Source: Erysipelotrichaceae bacterium | GTDB lineage: Bacteria > Bacillota_I > Bacilli_A > RFN20 > CAG-826 | Direction: 5' to 3' | Assembly (NCBI GenBank): GCA_015059105.1 | Contig: SVBB01000003.1 | Coordinates: forward strand, 1 to 64,000 | DNA: 64,000 bases | Program-made: the position numbers and the translations under genes | Shown here: positions 1 to 7,039 of the stretch, piece after piece | How positions within the stretch are numbered: the first letter of the stretch is position 1 | How the letters are laid out: each line of letters begins with the position of its first letter | Notes under the pieces: generated by a model | Databases searched by the model: none | Seen by the model: only the letters and a program-made list of their open reading frames with translations | What the model was told of the DNA's origin: nothing

Positions 1-2
1 AA

Positions 3-30
3 ATCCTCCGCGTATATCTACTTGGAGGAT
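3..30. repeat. Short inverted repeat at the left edge
   Basis: ATCCTCC (3-9) is the reverse complement of GGAGGAT (24-30), giving a 7-bp stem with a 14-nt loop. No T-run follows, so this is not a clear terminator. The neighbour on the left is outside the window. Confidence 0.35.
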
Positions 31-66
31 ATCATTTCTATTAAATTTCGGTAGGGTGGATATCTT

Positions 67-1152
67 TTAGGGATACATTAAACCAATAATAGAGATTAAT
101 GATGCTTCTCTATTATTTTTATATAGAACAGTGATTTTATATATTATAAAAGCGATTAAGGAAGTGAAGACGATAAGACCAACTACTCCTAATGCACCAA
201 ATATTTGCACATATAGATTATGTGGCATTTTTAAAGAGCCATCAGTGATTGTTGCTAACGCGGTATTATAATAGCCATGTCCATTACCAAATAGATTATG
301 GATACTGGTGGTCATCGATAAGGTGATTTCCCATAATGGGATTCTGGATATGATTGAACTATTTTTAGTAAAGATAACATTTTCTATATATTCCCTCATT
401 GGGGCAATAGATAAATATAAGATGAGGAATATGAATAACAAGGATGTAACGATTAAGATGAGGATGATATTCCTCTTCTCATTCCCTTTATATGTTAGAT
501 ACATCTTATATGCGAATATCATGAGAGTTAATAAGAGTGATAAGATGAGACATATTCGTGACATTGGGAAGAAGATATTGATCCAAAAGAATATGCCTAT
601 AACCCAACATATATGCTTATTAGTGACTGCATATAACCCATATGAACAAAACATCGCGCCTAACAAAATGGCCGCATAGCTATTTGAATTATTCGTGATA
701 CTCTTTGGGTTATAACTCCTTGCCGTAGTGGCAATATTCTCAATGAATAACTTATATGTATTCCATTCAGTGATATATGAATATATAACCATGAATAATC
801 CGATGGTTATTCCGATAATGCATAACCATTTAAACTGCTTTTTAAAATGAATGTGATTGAGCAAATAAATAAAGGAAATATAAATATTGAGCAATAGTAA
901 TAAGAAACAGAATATATACATCACTTTATATTCAGCTGATATTATTACTTTTTTAACTGACTCTATCCCTTTATCCATATATTCAAAGACATTACTCAAC
1001 GGAGTAGTGAGTATCACGATTAAGTTGATGAAGAATAATATTGATAAGATGATTATCAATGGAATATTAAGTTGTATCTTAAATACCTTATATTCAAAGA
1101 ATATGAATCCAATGAATAAAAGAATATCTATTATTACTAGAGGGAGAAACAC
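67..1152 (-). CDS. Wzy/WaaL-like O-antigen ligase or polymerase, copy A
   Basis: Multi-spanning membrane protein (361 aa from the GTG at 1152) with many hydrophobic segments and a long loop followed by GNGHGYYNTALA and MPHNLYVQIFGALG. These are typical of the O-antigen ligase/polymerase (Wzy_C) family, which joins lipid-linked oligosaccharide units at the outer face of the membrane. It is a close paralogue of the minus-strand gene at 34852-36063. The frame stays open upstream to 1317 and encodes residues similar to the paralogue's first membrane segment, but without any ATG, GTG or TTG. The GTG therefore starts inside what should be the second membrane segment, and initiation may lie upstream at an ATC (1294-1296) placed 8 nt after GAGG. 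The C-terminus ends GLMYP where the paralogue has nine further residues, so copy A may be clipped at both ends. Polymerase versus ligase cannot be decided from sequence alone. Confidence 0.72.
   Translation of the reverse strand: MFLPLVIIDILLFIGFIFFEYKVFKIQLNIPLIIILSILFFINLIVILTTPLSNVFEYMDKGIESVKKVIISAEYKVMYIFCFLLLLLNIYISFIYLLNHIHFKKQFKWLCIIGITIGLFMVIYSYITEWNTYKLFIENIATTARSYNPKSITNNSNSYAAILLGAMFCSYGLYAVTNKHICWVIGIFFWINIFFPMSRICLILSLLLTLMIFAYKMYLTYKGNEKRNIILILIVTSLLFIFLILYLSIAPMREYIENVIFTKNSSIISRIPLWEITLSMTTSIHNLFGNGHGYYNTALATITDGSLKMPHNLYVQIFGALGVVGLIVFTSLIAFIIYKITVLYKNNREASLISIIGLMYP
85..123 (+). terminator. Intrinsic terminator (plus strand) inside the 3' end of wzy copy A
   Basis: AATAATAGAGA (85-95) pairs perfectly with TCTCTATTATT (107-117), an 11-bp stem with an 11-nt loop, followed by TTTTTATATAG. 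It points along the plus strand, so it would stop a transcript entering from the left edge. It lies in the coding sequence of the minus-strand wzy, and an equivalent hairpin with compensatory changes sits at the same place in copy B (34897-34930). Confidence 0.6.
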
Positions 1153-1417
1153 AGGGAAAGATAAATCTGTTGGTCTAGTTTGATCAGATACTCCTCCTAA
1201 GAATAAGAAGATAGAAGTGATATAACATAGTAAAAATAAAGAGATACTGATAATATCTTTGTTATTTGTTTTTATATAACTAATAACTTTATTGATAGTT
1301 TTGTCCTCAAATATATTCTATTTGAAAAATATGAATGTTACTACAATTACAAATCTATTCATTTTGTAACGTGATTACAGCAAACGTCATTTACTGGTTT
1401 ATATACCTAACATATAG

Positions 1418-1496
1418 TTGGCATAATTTAGAAATATTTGGCATAAATTGGCAAAAGTTGGCAAAAACATTGGCAGAGTTGGCAAAAAGTTTGGCA
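1418..1496. repeat. Seven TTGGCA direct repeats at roughly helical spacing
   Basis: TTGGCA occurs at 1418, 1438, 1448, 1458, 1470, 1479 and 1491, mostly followed by TAA or AAA. The steps are 20, 10, 10, 12, 9 and 12 bp, close to one or two helical turns, so the repeats face one side of the DNA. The array lies between wzy copy A and the glycosylase gene, in a 300-bp stretch with no other gene. It could be a cooperative protein-binding array. No known regulator is recognised. Confidence 0.7.
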
Positions 1497-1624
1497 AAAA
1501 TATAAAAATAAGATCAAATGAATGGATGGCTCTTATATCCGTTAATATTGATTTATTGGGTGAATGTTACTATAGGAAGCCGTTATAATGTACTTGTCTC
1601 AAAATTGAATTTGAATAAGTTAAT

Positions 1625-2137
1625 ATGACAAAAGCTAATAAGTATACACATATCACTCATGAATCTATTCCATTATTTATCGATGATGATTCTACTATAT
1701 TGATACTAGGATCACTTCCAAGTGTGAAGAGTAGGGAAGTTGGTTTCTATTATGGTCATCCATATAATAGGTTCTTCAAGGTGTTGTCTTCATTATTTAA
1801 TGAAGAAGAACCTATAGATATAGATGATAGGAAGTCGTTTTTAAAGAAGCATCGTATTGCCCTATATGATGTGATATATGAATGTGACATCATTTCTAGC
1901 AGCGATGCTTCTATCAAGAATGTTATTCCTATTGATATTAAATCAATACTAGATAGATATACGAATATAAAAACTATTGCTATTAATGGTAATAAAGCAA
2001 AACATCTATATGACAAATATCTATTACAAATAGCAAGAACGTATGGTGTAAAAACAATATACCTGCCTTCAACATCACCTGCAAACGCAAGAATGAATAT
2101 TGACGATTTAATAAAAGCTTATTCTTTGATAAAATAA
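1625..2137 (+). CDS. Uracil-DNA glycosylase superfamily, hypoxanthine (deoxyinosine) glycosylase type
   Basis: A 170-aa cytosolic base-excision repair enzyme that would remove deaminated bases (hypoxanthine, perhaps uracil) from DNA. The signatures are a GSLPS motif with SxxR near residue 29, YGHPYNRFF near 43-51, an INGxxA segment near 119 and LPSTSPANA near 147. These match the family 6 (MUG-like/HDG) UDG fold, where the YxHPxNxF block and the second S-P-A-N block form the pocket. Length is usual for the family. No clear Shine-Dalgarno precedes the ATG. It stands alone between wzy copy A and the first polysaccharide leader and is probably a housekeeping gene that marks the chromosomal flank of the locus. 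The second, parallel module at 34852-36487 lacks it. Confidence 0.82.
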   Translation: MTKANKYTHITHESIPLFIDDDSTILILGSLPSVKSREVGFYYGHPYNRFFKVLSSLFNEEEPIDIDDRKSFLKKHRIALYDVIYECDIISSSDASIKNVIPIDIKSILDRYTNIKTIAINGNKAKHLYDKYLLQIARTYGVKTIYLPSTSPANARMNIDDLIKAYSLIK

Positions 2138-2275
2138 TAAATAACAAGTGTGATATGGTTTAGTAAAGAATTGATAGTCGCGTTTTGATAGTAGAAAAAT
2201 AAAAAAATATCTGTGTTGGGGGATATAATTAACCTTCTAGATATAGTTTTACTAAATAAACTATGTTGTGAGATA

Positions 2276-2315
2276 TGTAAACCGGTGCTGTTTCAAATGT
2301 AAAGCAAAGTTTACA
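2276..2315. promoter_or_regulatory. Operator candidate: TGTAAAC half-site plus TGTAAA-N6-TTTACA palindrome (copy A)
   Basis: A TGTAAAC half-site (2276-2282) is followed by an 18-bp palindrome, TGTAAAGCAAAGTTTACA (2298-2315), ending 12 bp upstream of the -35 box. The same arrangement, with different spacer bases, precedes the second locus at 36198-36238. Conservation of the half-sites with a variable centre suggests a dimeric regulator. The cognate protein is not identifiable here. Confidence 0.65.
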
Positions 2316-2327
2316 ATTATAAAAAGG

Positions 2328-2355
2328 TTGACTAATTGTTTACATCATATACAAT
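2328..2355 (+). promoter_or_regulatory. Promoter of the first polysaccharide operon
   Basis: TTGACT (2328-2333), a 16-bp spacer and TACAAT (2350-2355) form a sigma-70 type promoter, which predicts a start near 2362. The leader to the first gene is then about 425 nt. Operator, promoter and downstream RNA element have the same order and spacing at the second locus. Confidence 0.65.
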
Positions 2356-2441
2356 TATATCGCCATATATGAATAAGTTTATCTTATTAATATAAATGGA
2401 ATGCGGTAGTTACAATATCAATTATATTGTTACGCCTATAT

Positions 2442-2542
2442 ACATCAATCCATTACTGTTATATTGAAGCCAGTGGCACTTTCTAGGGTATGGAGGTCGT
2501 TCAAATAGGTATGCGCATACACGCGTATATCAAGACCTTTTA
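2442..2542 (+). ncRNA. Structured leader element E1 (candidate LoaP-responsive RNA)
   Basis: The element begins with ACATCAATC (2442-2450), then GCCAGTGGCAC (2469-2479). After 28 nt comes a 24-nt hairpin (2508-2531) with arms GGTATGCGC and GCGTATATC, then AAGACCTTTT. GGAGGTC upstream can pair with GACCTTT downstream to close an outer stem. Two further copies occur (2626-2700 and 36395-36475) with covarying base pairs in the hairpin. E1 starts about 107 nt after the predicted transcription start and is followed by an intrinsic terminator at 2593-2615. Confidence 0.62.
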
Positions 2543-2592
2543 TTCTATTTCGATGCCGTTTGTTAACACTTTTTTAACATACTGGATTATAT

Positions 2593-2615
2593 GATTAACT
2601 TGTTAATCTGTTTTT
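2593..2615 (+). terminator. Intrinsic terminator in the leader of the first operon
   Basis: GATTAAC (2593-2599) and GTTAATC (2602-2608) are exact reverse complements separated by TT (a CTTG tetraloop if the last pair opens), followed by TGTTTTT. It lies between RNA elements E1 and E2, about 175 nt ahead of the first gene. Expression of the operon therefore needs readthrough, as expected for control by processive antitermination. Confidence 0.6.
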
Positions 2616-2625
2616 AAGTTATGAA

Positions 2626-2700
2626 GCCAGTGGCACATAGTGAGAGAATAGATGTTTATTTTTGCTGATATGCGTGTACACACGTATATCAAGACCTTTC
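2626..2700 (+). ncRNA. Structured leader element E2 (second tandem copy)
   Basis: GCCAGTGGCAC (2626-2636) is followed after 30 nt by a 24-nt hairpin (2667-2690) with 10 paired positions: arms GATATGCGTG and CACGTATATC around a TACA loop, then AAGACCTTT. Relative to E1 the ninth pair changes from C-G to T-A and the second from G-T to A-T, so pairing is preserved. GAGAG upstream can pair with CTCTC downstream. Confidence 0.62.
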
Positions 2701-2710
2701 ACACTCTCGT

Positions 2711-2735
2711 AAGCGAATATAATGTTTGCTTCTTT
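2711..2735 (+). terminator. Weak terminator-like hairpin before the first gene
   Basis: AAGCGAA (2711-2717) pairs with TTTGCTT (2725-2731) including one G-T pair, followed by CTTTATATA. The U-tract is short, so termination would be weak. It may act as a second checkpoint after E2. Confidence 0.3.
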
Positions 2736-2788
2736 ATATAAACAAATATCAAAAACCAACAACTATGAACTAAGGAGGATTTTTAATC

Positions 2789-3523
2789 ATGGTTCAAAAT
2801 ACAAGCCCAATTCAACAGGTTCAGCAACAACCAGAAGAAGGATTAACTTTTAGGAAGTTGCTCTCTATTATTAGAAGACATTGGATTGCAATTGTCGCCT
2901 TCCTTGTCGTTGGCACGGCTGGAGGATTTATCTGGTCAAGACTAGAAAGACCAGCATATACCAGCACAGGGACAATGCTTGTCTCTTATGATGGCAATAC
3001 TAGTGTGAGTACTGAATATACATTCTCCAACTATATATCCGAAACCTACGTTAAAGTCATTAAAGAAGATAAAGTCATGGATAAGGTTGCTGAGAAAACA
3101 GGTATTAAATCAAGCATATTGAAGAGCAACACCTCTGTTAATGCTAAATCGTTAATGATAGAAGTTACTTATACTGACACTGATAAGGCTAAAGCAAAAG
3201 AGATTTGTCAAACAATTATTGAAACAACCCAAGAAGTCGCTAATACAGTTGATGAAGCTGATAAGCCAGTTTATCACCTTCTTTACGACAACTTGAAAGT
3301 GTTCTCTTCTGCTAGTAATGGTAGAGCAGTATCTCACACGACTAGAGATATCGCGATTGGTATCGGTGCTGGTGCTGCAGTGGCGTTCCTCTATGTTGTA
3401 GTAAGAGAATTGTTAGATAACAAATTTAGATCCAAAGATGATATTGAAAGATTACTTAATCTTCCAGTATTAGCGGGTATCCCTGAATATCATTTTGAAG
3501 ATGAAGAGAAAGGTGGTAAATAA
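2789..3523 (+). CDS. Wzz/CapA-type chain-length regulator (YveK family)
   Basis: A 244-aa membrane protein that, with the next gene's kinase, sets polymer length and couples polymerisation to export. It has a cytosolic N-terminus, a first membrane helix near residues 31-49, an outside Wzz domain with the usual P-x-Y-T-S-T start near 56, a second helix near 188-205 and a short cytosolic tail. The tail activates the BY-kinase in Bacillota. A strong AAGGAGG lies 10 nt upstream of the ATG. It is the first gene of the operon, 2 nt from the kinase gene, and lies behind the two RNA elements. The second locus has no copy, so this one may serve both. Confidence 0.9.
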   Translation: MVQNTSPIQQVQQQPEEGLTFRKLLSIIRRHWIAIVAFLVVGTAGGFIWSRLERPAYTSTGTMLVSYDGNTSVSTEYTFSNYISETYVKVIKEDKVMDKVAEKTGIKSSILKSNTSVNAKSLMIEVTYTDTDKAKAKEICQTIIETTQEVANTVDEADKPVYHLLYDNLKVFSSASNGRAVSHTTRDIAIGIGAGAAVAFLYVVVRELLDNKFRSKDDIERLLNLPVLAGIPEYHFEDEEKGGK

Positions 3524-3525
3524 TA

Positions 3526-4293
3526 ATGAGAAAAAAAGTACAACATACAACAGTTAATCCAACATATAGAGTGATTACTGTAGAAGAACCTCACTCTTTA
3601 GCGGCAGAATCCTATAGACGTATTAAAACATCTTTAGAATTTTCTAACCTTGATAAACAACCTCAAGTCATTCAAGTTTGCTCAGCCATGCAAGGCGAAG
3701 GTAAATCTGTTACTGTTTTAAATCTTGCTGCGACATATGCTGAAGATGGGAAAAAAGTAATAGTTGTAGATTTGGACTTCAGAAGACCAAAATTACATCG
3801 TTCATTCAAAGTGGAAAATAAAAACGGAATCACCGATGTATTAAAAGGTGATTTAAAGTTGGAAGTAGCGATTAAACATGGTGAGAACGGTATTGACTGT
3901 TTAAATCGTGGTAGCAGTGTCCCATACCCAACAGCAGTACTTGGTAGTGAAGCAATTGCAAAAGTATTCGCTGAACTCAGAAACAAATATGAATATATCA
4001 TCGTTGACTGCCCACCTATCTTAGCGGTCTCTGACGCGACAATCATCGGTAGATTATGCGATGGTTGTTTGTTTGTTGTTAGCCAATCTAAGACAGAGAA
4101 GAATGCGGCGAAAGAATCAGTGAGAATCCTTAGAGATAATAACGTCAACATCTTTGGAGTGGTATTTGATGGAATCACTGCTAGAAATAGTAACTACTAC
4201 AATAATAGATACAAATATTATTATCAAAACTACTACGGTAAAGACAGTAATGTTAATCCCGGTAAACCAGCAAAATTAGAGGACGACAAATAG
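3526..4293 (+). CDS. CapB/CpsD-type tyrosine kinase (BY-kinase)
   Basis: A cytosolic autokinase of 255 aa that phosphorylates tyrosines and drives capsule assembly through cycles of phosphorylation. Visible are a Walker A motif AMQGEGKS (about 54-61), Walker A' VIVVDLDFRRPK (about 78-89), Walker B IIVDCPP (about 158-164) and a C-terminal tyrosine cluster (YYNNRYKYYYQNYY, about 214-227) that is the usual autophosphorylation tail. It partners the membrane activator encoded just upstream and is opposed by the phosphatase downstream, whose GTG start overlaps this gene's TAG stop. Length and order are those of classic Bacillota cps loci. Confidence 0.93.
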   Translation: MRKKVQHTTVNPTYRVITVEEPHSLAAESYRRIKTSLEFSNLDKQPQVIQVCSAMQGEGKSVTVLNLAATYAEDGKKVIVVDLDFRRPKLHRSFKVENKNGITDVLKGDLKLEVAIKHGENGIDCLNRGSSVPYPTAVLGSEAIAKVFAELRNKYEYIIVDCPPILAVSDATIIGRLCDGCLFVVSQSKTEKNAAKESVRILRDNNVNIFGVVFDGITARNSNYYNNRYKYYYQNYYGKDSNVNPGKPAKLEDDK

Positions 4294-4961
4294 TGATTGA
4301 TATCCACACCCATATCATTCCATGTGTTGATGATGGTTCCCCATCTTTGGAAGAATCCATCAAGATGATTAAACACGAAATTGATATCGGTGTAGATACA
4401 ATAATATGTACCCCACATCATATATATGGTCGATATATGAAAAGTGTGGAGGAAATAAAAGAACAATTTGAACTTCTAAAAGGTGAAGTAGAAAAAGAAA
4501 AACTACCTATAAAGTTGTTGTTAGGTCAAGAGATATGTTATTCACATAGAGAAGACCAAATAACAATGTTAAAAGAAGGTAAATTATTAACATTAGGTGA
4601 TAGTAACAAGATATTATTAGAATTCTCATTTACCAGAGAACCAGAAGATACTTTAGAAGTGATATATAATTTCTCTATCAATGGTTATAAAGTTATTATC
4701 GCCCATGTAGAGAGATATGAATGGATGACATATGATAAAGTGCTATCCCTTAGAAACGAAGGAGCATTGATACAAATCAATTCCAATTCATATCTCGGAT
4801 TAACAACCTGGAAAGAGAAAAGATTTACTAGAAAACTAATCAAGAATGGTCATGTTGATTATGTTGCAAGTGATACACATTCATTTAGGCCATCAACATT
4901 AGATAAAGCATATAGCAAGATAAATAAACAAGAATTATTTATGATGGATATAACCAAATAA
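4293..4961 (+). CDS. CpsB/CapC-type PHP tyrosine-protein phosphatase
   Basis: A manganese-dependent phosphatase of 222 aa that dephosphorylates the BY-kinase. The N-terminus MIDIHTHIIPCVDDG carries the HxH metal motif. Further PHP metal ligands are seen in CTPHH (about 35-39), GQEICY, IAHVERY and SDTHS. Translation starts at a GTG overlapping the kinase stop (TAGTG), which indicates translational coupling. About 50 nt separate it from the sugar transferase, and that gap holds a GC-rich hairpin with a poly-G arm. Confidence 0.92.
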   Translation: MIDIHTHIIPCVDDGSPSLEESIKMIKHEIDIGVDTIICTPHHIYGRYMKSVEEIKEQFELLKGEVEKEKLPIKLLLGQEICYSHREDQITMLKEGKLLTLGDSNKILLEFSFTREPEDTLEVIYNFSINGYKVIIAHVERYEWMTYDKVLSLRNEGALIQINSNSYLGLTTWKEKRFTRKLIKNGHVDYVASDTHSFRPSTLDKAYSKINKQELFMMDITK

Positions 4962-4976
4962 CAACAGATAGAAGGG

Positions 4977-5002
4977 CCCTCTCCGAAAAACATCGGGGGG
5001 GG
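4977..5002 (+). promoter_or_regulatory. GC-rich hairpin with G8 tract overlapping the ribosome binding site
   Basis: CCCTCTCCG (4977-4985) can pair with CGGGGGGGG (4994-5002) across an AAAAACAT loop, giving 9 bp with two G-T pairs. The G8 run ends 8 nt before the ATG at 5011 and is the only Shine-Dalgarno-like sequence there. The stem would mask the ribosome binding site, and a change in G-run length would alter both the stem and the spacing. Such GC-rich sequence is unusual for this DNA. Confidence 0.55.
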
Positions 5003-5010
5003 TTATTATT

Positions 5011-5643
5011 ATGGACAACAATAATCAAACAACATACCAATTCACAACTAGTCAAAAAATATATCTTCCTTTCAAGAGATTGATTGGAATATTTGGCTCT
5101 GTTGTTGGTATTGTTGTATGTTTTGTTCTCCTTTGGTGGTGGGTAATACCAGTGAACGCAATAGTTACTAAAGGACATCCTTTTTTTGTGCATAAAAGGC
5201 TTGGGAAAGACAAGAAAGTGTTTGGACTTATTAAATTTAGGTCAATGAAACTAGATGCAAATCCAAATAGAGCCCCATCTTCAATGAATGCTGAAGAGCA
5301 AAAATCGATGGAAACTGGATTTGGTAAATTTCTTAGAAAAACATCAATTGATGAAACCCCTCAATTATTAAATATTTTTGTAGGACAAATGGCGTTCATT
5401 GGTCCAAGACCGGGAGCGGCTACTAATGAAGAAGGTTTGATAGCTGAAAGAGACAGTTTTTTTCCATGCGCTTATGAAGTGAAGCCCGGAATTAGTGGAT
5501 TGGCGCAGGTGAAAATGAAAAGAGGCCATAACCCAAAGTTAAAAGCAAGCTATGATAGCGAATACATTAAAACTATTTCGTTGTTAAATGATATCAAATT
5601 ATTTTTTACTACATTATTTAAAATGTTTGTAGGAGCTAGATAA
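5011..5643 (+). CDS. Initiating sugar-phosphate transferase (bacterial sugar transferase family)
   Basis: Transfers the first sugar phosphate from a UDP-sugar to undecaprenyl phosphate at the inner membrane face. This is the short PglC/EpsL-like form (210 aa). One membrane (re-entrant) helix lies near residues 25-50, then VHKRLGKDKKVFGLIKFRSM, the catalytic KTSIDETPQLLN block, IGPRPG and KPGISGLAQV. All are family hallmarks. Translation may be modulated by the poly-G hairpin just upstream. It begins the oligosaccharide-building part of the first operon. A second transferase of this family is encoded at 38356, so two different repeat units are likely. Confidence 0.92.
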   Translation: MDNNNQTTYQFTTSQKIYLPFKRLIGIFGSVVGIVVCFVLLWWWVIPVNAIVTKGHPFFVHKRLGKDKKVFGLIKFRSMKLDANPNRAPSSMNAEEQKSMETGFGKFLRKTSIDETPQLLNIFVGQMAFIGPRPGAATNEEGLIAERDSFFPCAYEVKPGISGLAQVKMKRGHNPKLKASYDSEYIKTISLLNDIKLFFTTLFKMFVGAR

Positions 5644-5854
5644 AATGTTTGCTTTGTGAAAACTATTGTTAAGATAAATAGCAAGACGAAAGATACATAA
5701 ATGGCGAGATTAATAATTGTTTTCACGTATTTTTCAAAGTATTTTATAAACAATTAATTGCGGTTGATATTTTACGGTTATTTGGCATTTTTATCATGTT
5801 ATCATTTTAATTAACAAACATATATATGCCCGCCCTTGAGTAATTTTTTACTAT

Positions 5855-7011
5855 ATGAAATCAAATATTATTTATTTTTTAAAGCACAACTCCATTGCAC
5901 AATTTTTGTATAAGATTATCTTTGGTTTTTTATTTAGGCTTATTGGGCTTTTTGTAAAAACTGACGATAATTTAGTTTTGTTTTTATCTATGGGTGGCTT
6001 AAGGTTTAATGATAGCCCTAAGTTTATTTATGAGAGATTGGTTAGTGATAGTAATATAAACAATTAAAGTGCGTTTGGGCTTTTGAAAATCCAAAATTAT
6101 ACCCTAATTTAACAAGTGTTAAGATTGATACACTTAAATTTTTTATATATGCGCTTAAAGCAAAGTATTGGATTGCAAGTACACATTTAGAAAGAGGCTT
6201 GCGTTTTAAAAAGAAACAGACAATTTATTTATACACTTGCCACGGAACAGCGATTAAATTATGTGGTAATAGTTGTCCTGGAAGAAAAGACTTTGATTAT
6301 TCTAATGTTGACTTTATTTCTGTTGCTAGCGACTATGATAAAAAAGTCCTGCTTACCTCATTTAAAGCAAAATCTACAAGTTTTATAGAAACAGGAAGGC
6401 CTTGTAATGATCCTTTGTGGATAGCAGGAAATGATGAAACTGTTTCGTGTAGAAAAAAACTTAATCTTCCTACTAATAAATCAATTATTCTATATGCTCC
6501 AACATGGAGAGATAGTACTAATAAAGGGTCTTCTTATGACATTAACCCTCCTATTAATTTTGAAAAATGGGAAAAAGAATTAGGGGATAAATACATCATT
6601 CTTTTCAGAGCTCATCAAATTACGAACAAACTTTTAGGGGTTCGGTTTAACGACTTTGTACGCGATTTCTCTCAATATGATGAGGTTAATGATTTGTTTA
6701 TTGCGTCAGACATACTTATTTCAGATTATTCAGCCGTATTAACTGATTTTGCTATATTGGAGAGGCCTATTTTTTGTTTTGCATATGATTATGATGAGTA
6801 CTTAACTAAAAGAGGGACCTACTTTGATTTAAATGATAAAATGCCGAACCCAATTTGTAAAACAGAAGATGAGTTAATTGAAAGAATAAAGAATCTTGAT
6901 TACAGCCAAGAAATCCAAAATACTAAAAGATTTAAAGCTGAATTCGATCAGTTTGGTGGAAAAGCAACAGATTTATGTATTAATTACTTATTTAGCAGCA
7001 ACAAACGATGA
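5855..7011 (+). pseudogene. TagF/TagB-like CDP-glycerol glycerophosphotransferase, frameshifted
   Basis: Two reading frames together cover one protein of about 385 aa of the CDP-glycerol:poly(glycerophosphate) transferase family, which moves glycerol or ribitol phosphate from a CDP donor. The first frame (5855-6067) gives the N-terminus and stops at TAA. Restoring a single T near 6055 joins it to the frame starting VWAFENP at about 6076, which runs to 7011 with no further break. The second part has family motifs: YLYTCHGTAIK, YAPTWRDS, LFRAHQ and the LISDYSAVLTDFA block. The break is either a recent mutation or a sequence error, since everything else is intact. A paralogue is encoded at 47666-48883. 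The 211-bp gap upstream (5644-5854) shows no feature. Confidence 0.75.
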
Positions 7012-7039
7012 GTTTTTTCTTACTTAATTTTTTTGATAA

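Noticed and set aside
308-679. Plus-strand open frame opposite wzy copy A
   Set aside because: It is antisense to a well-supported membrane protein with a close paralogue, has no family match and no ribosome binding site.
1418-1496. CRISPR or plasmid iterons as explanation for the TTGGCA array
   Set aside because: Repeats are too short and spacers too small for CRISPR; no replication initiator gene is nearby.
3672-4178. 168-codon minus-strand frame within the kinase gene
   Set aside because: It lies wholly inside the BY-kinase gene, whose motifs are complete. It is a shadow frame.
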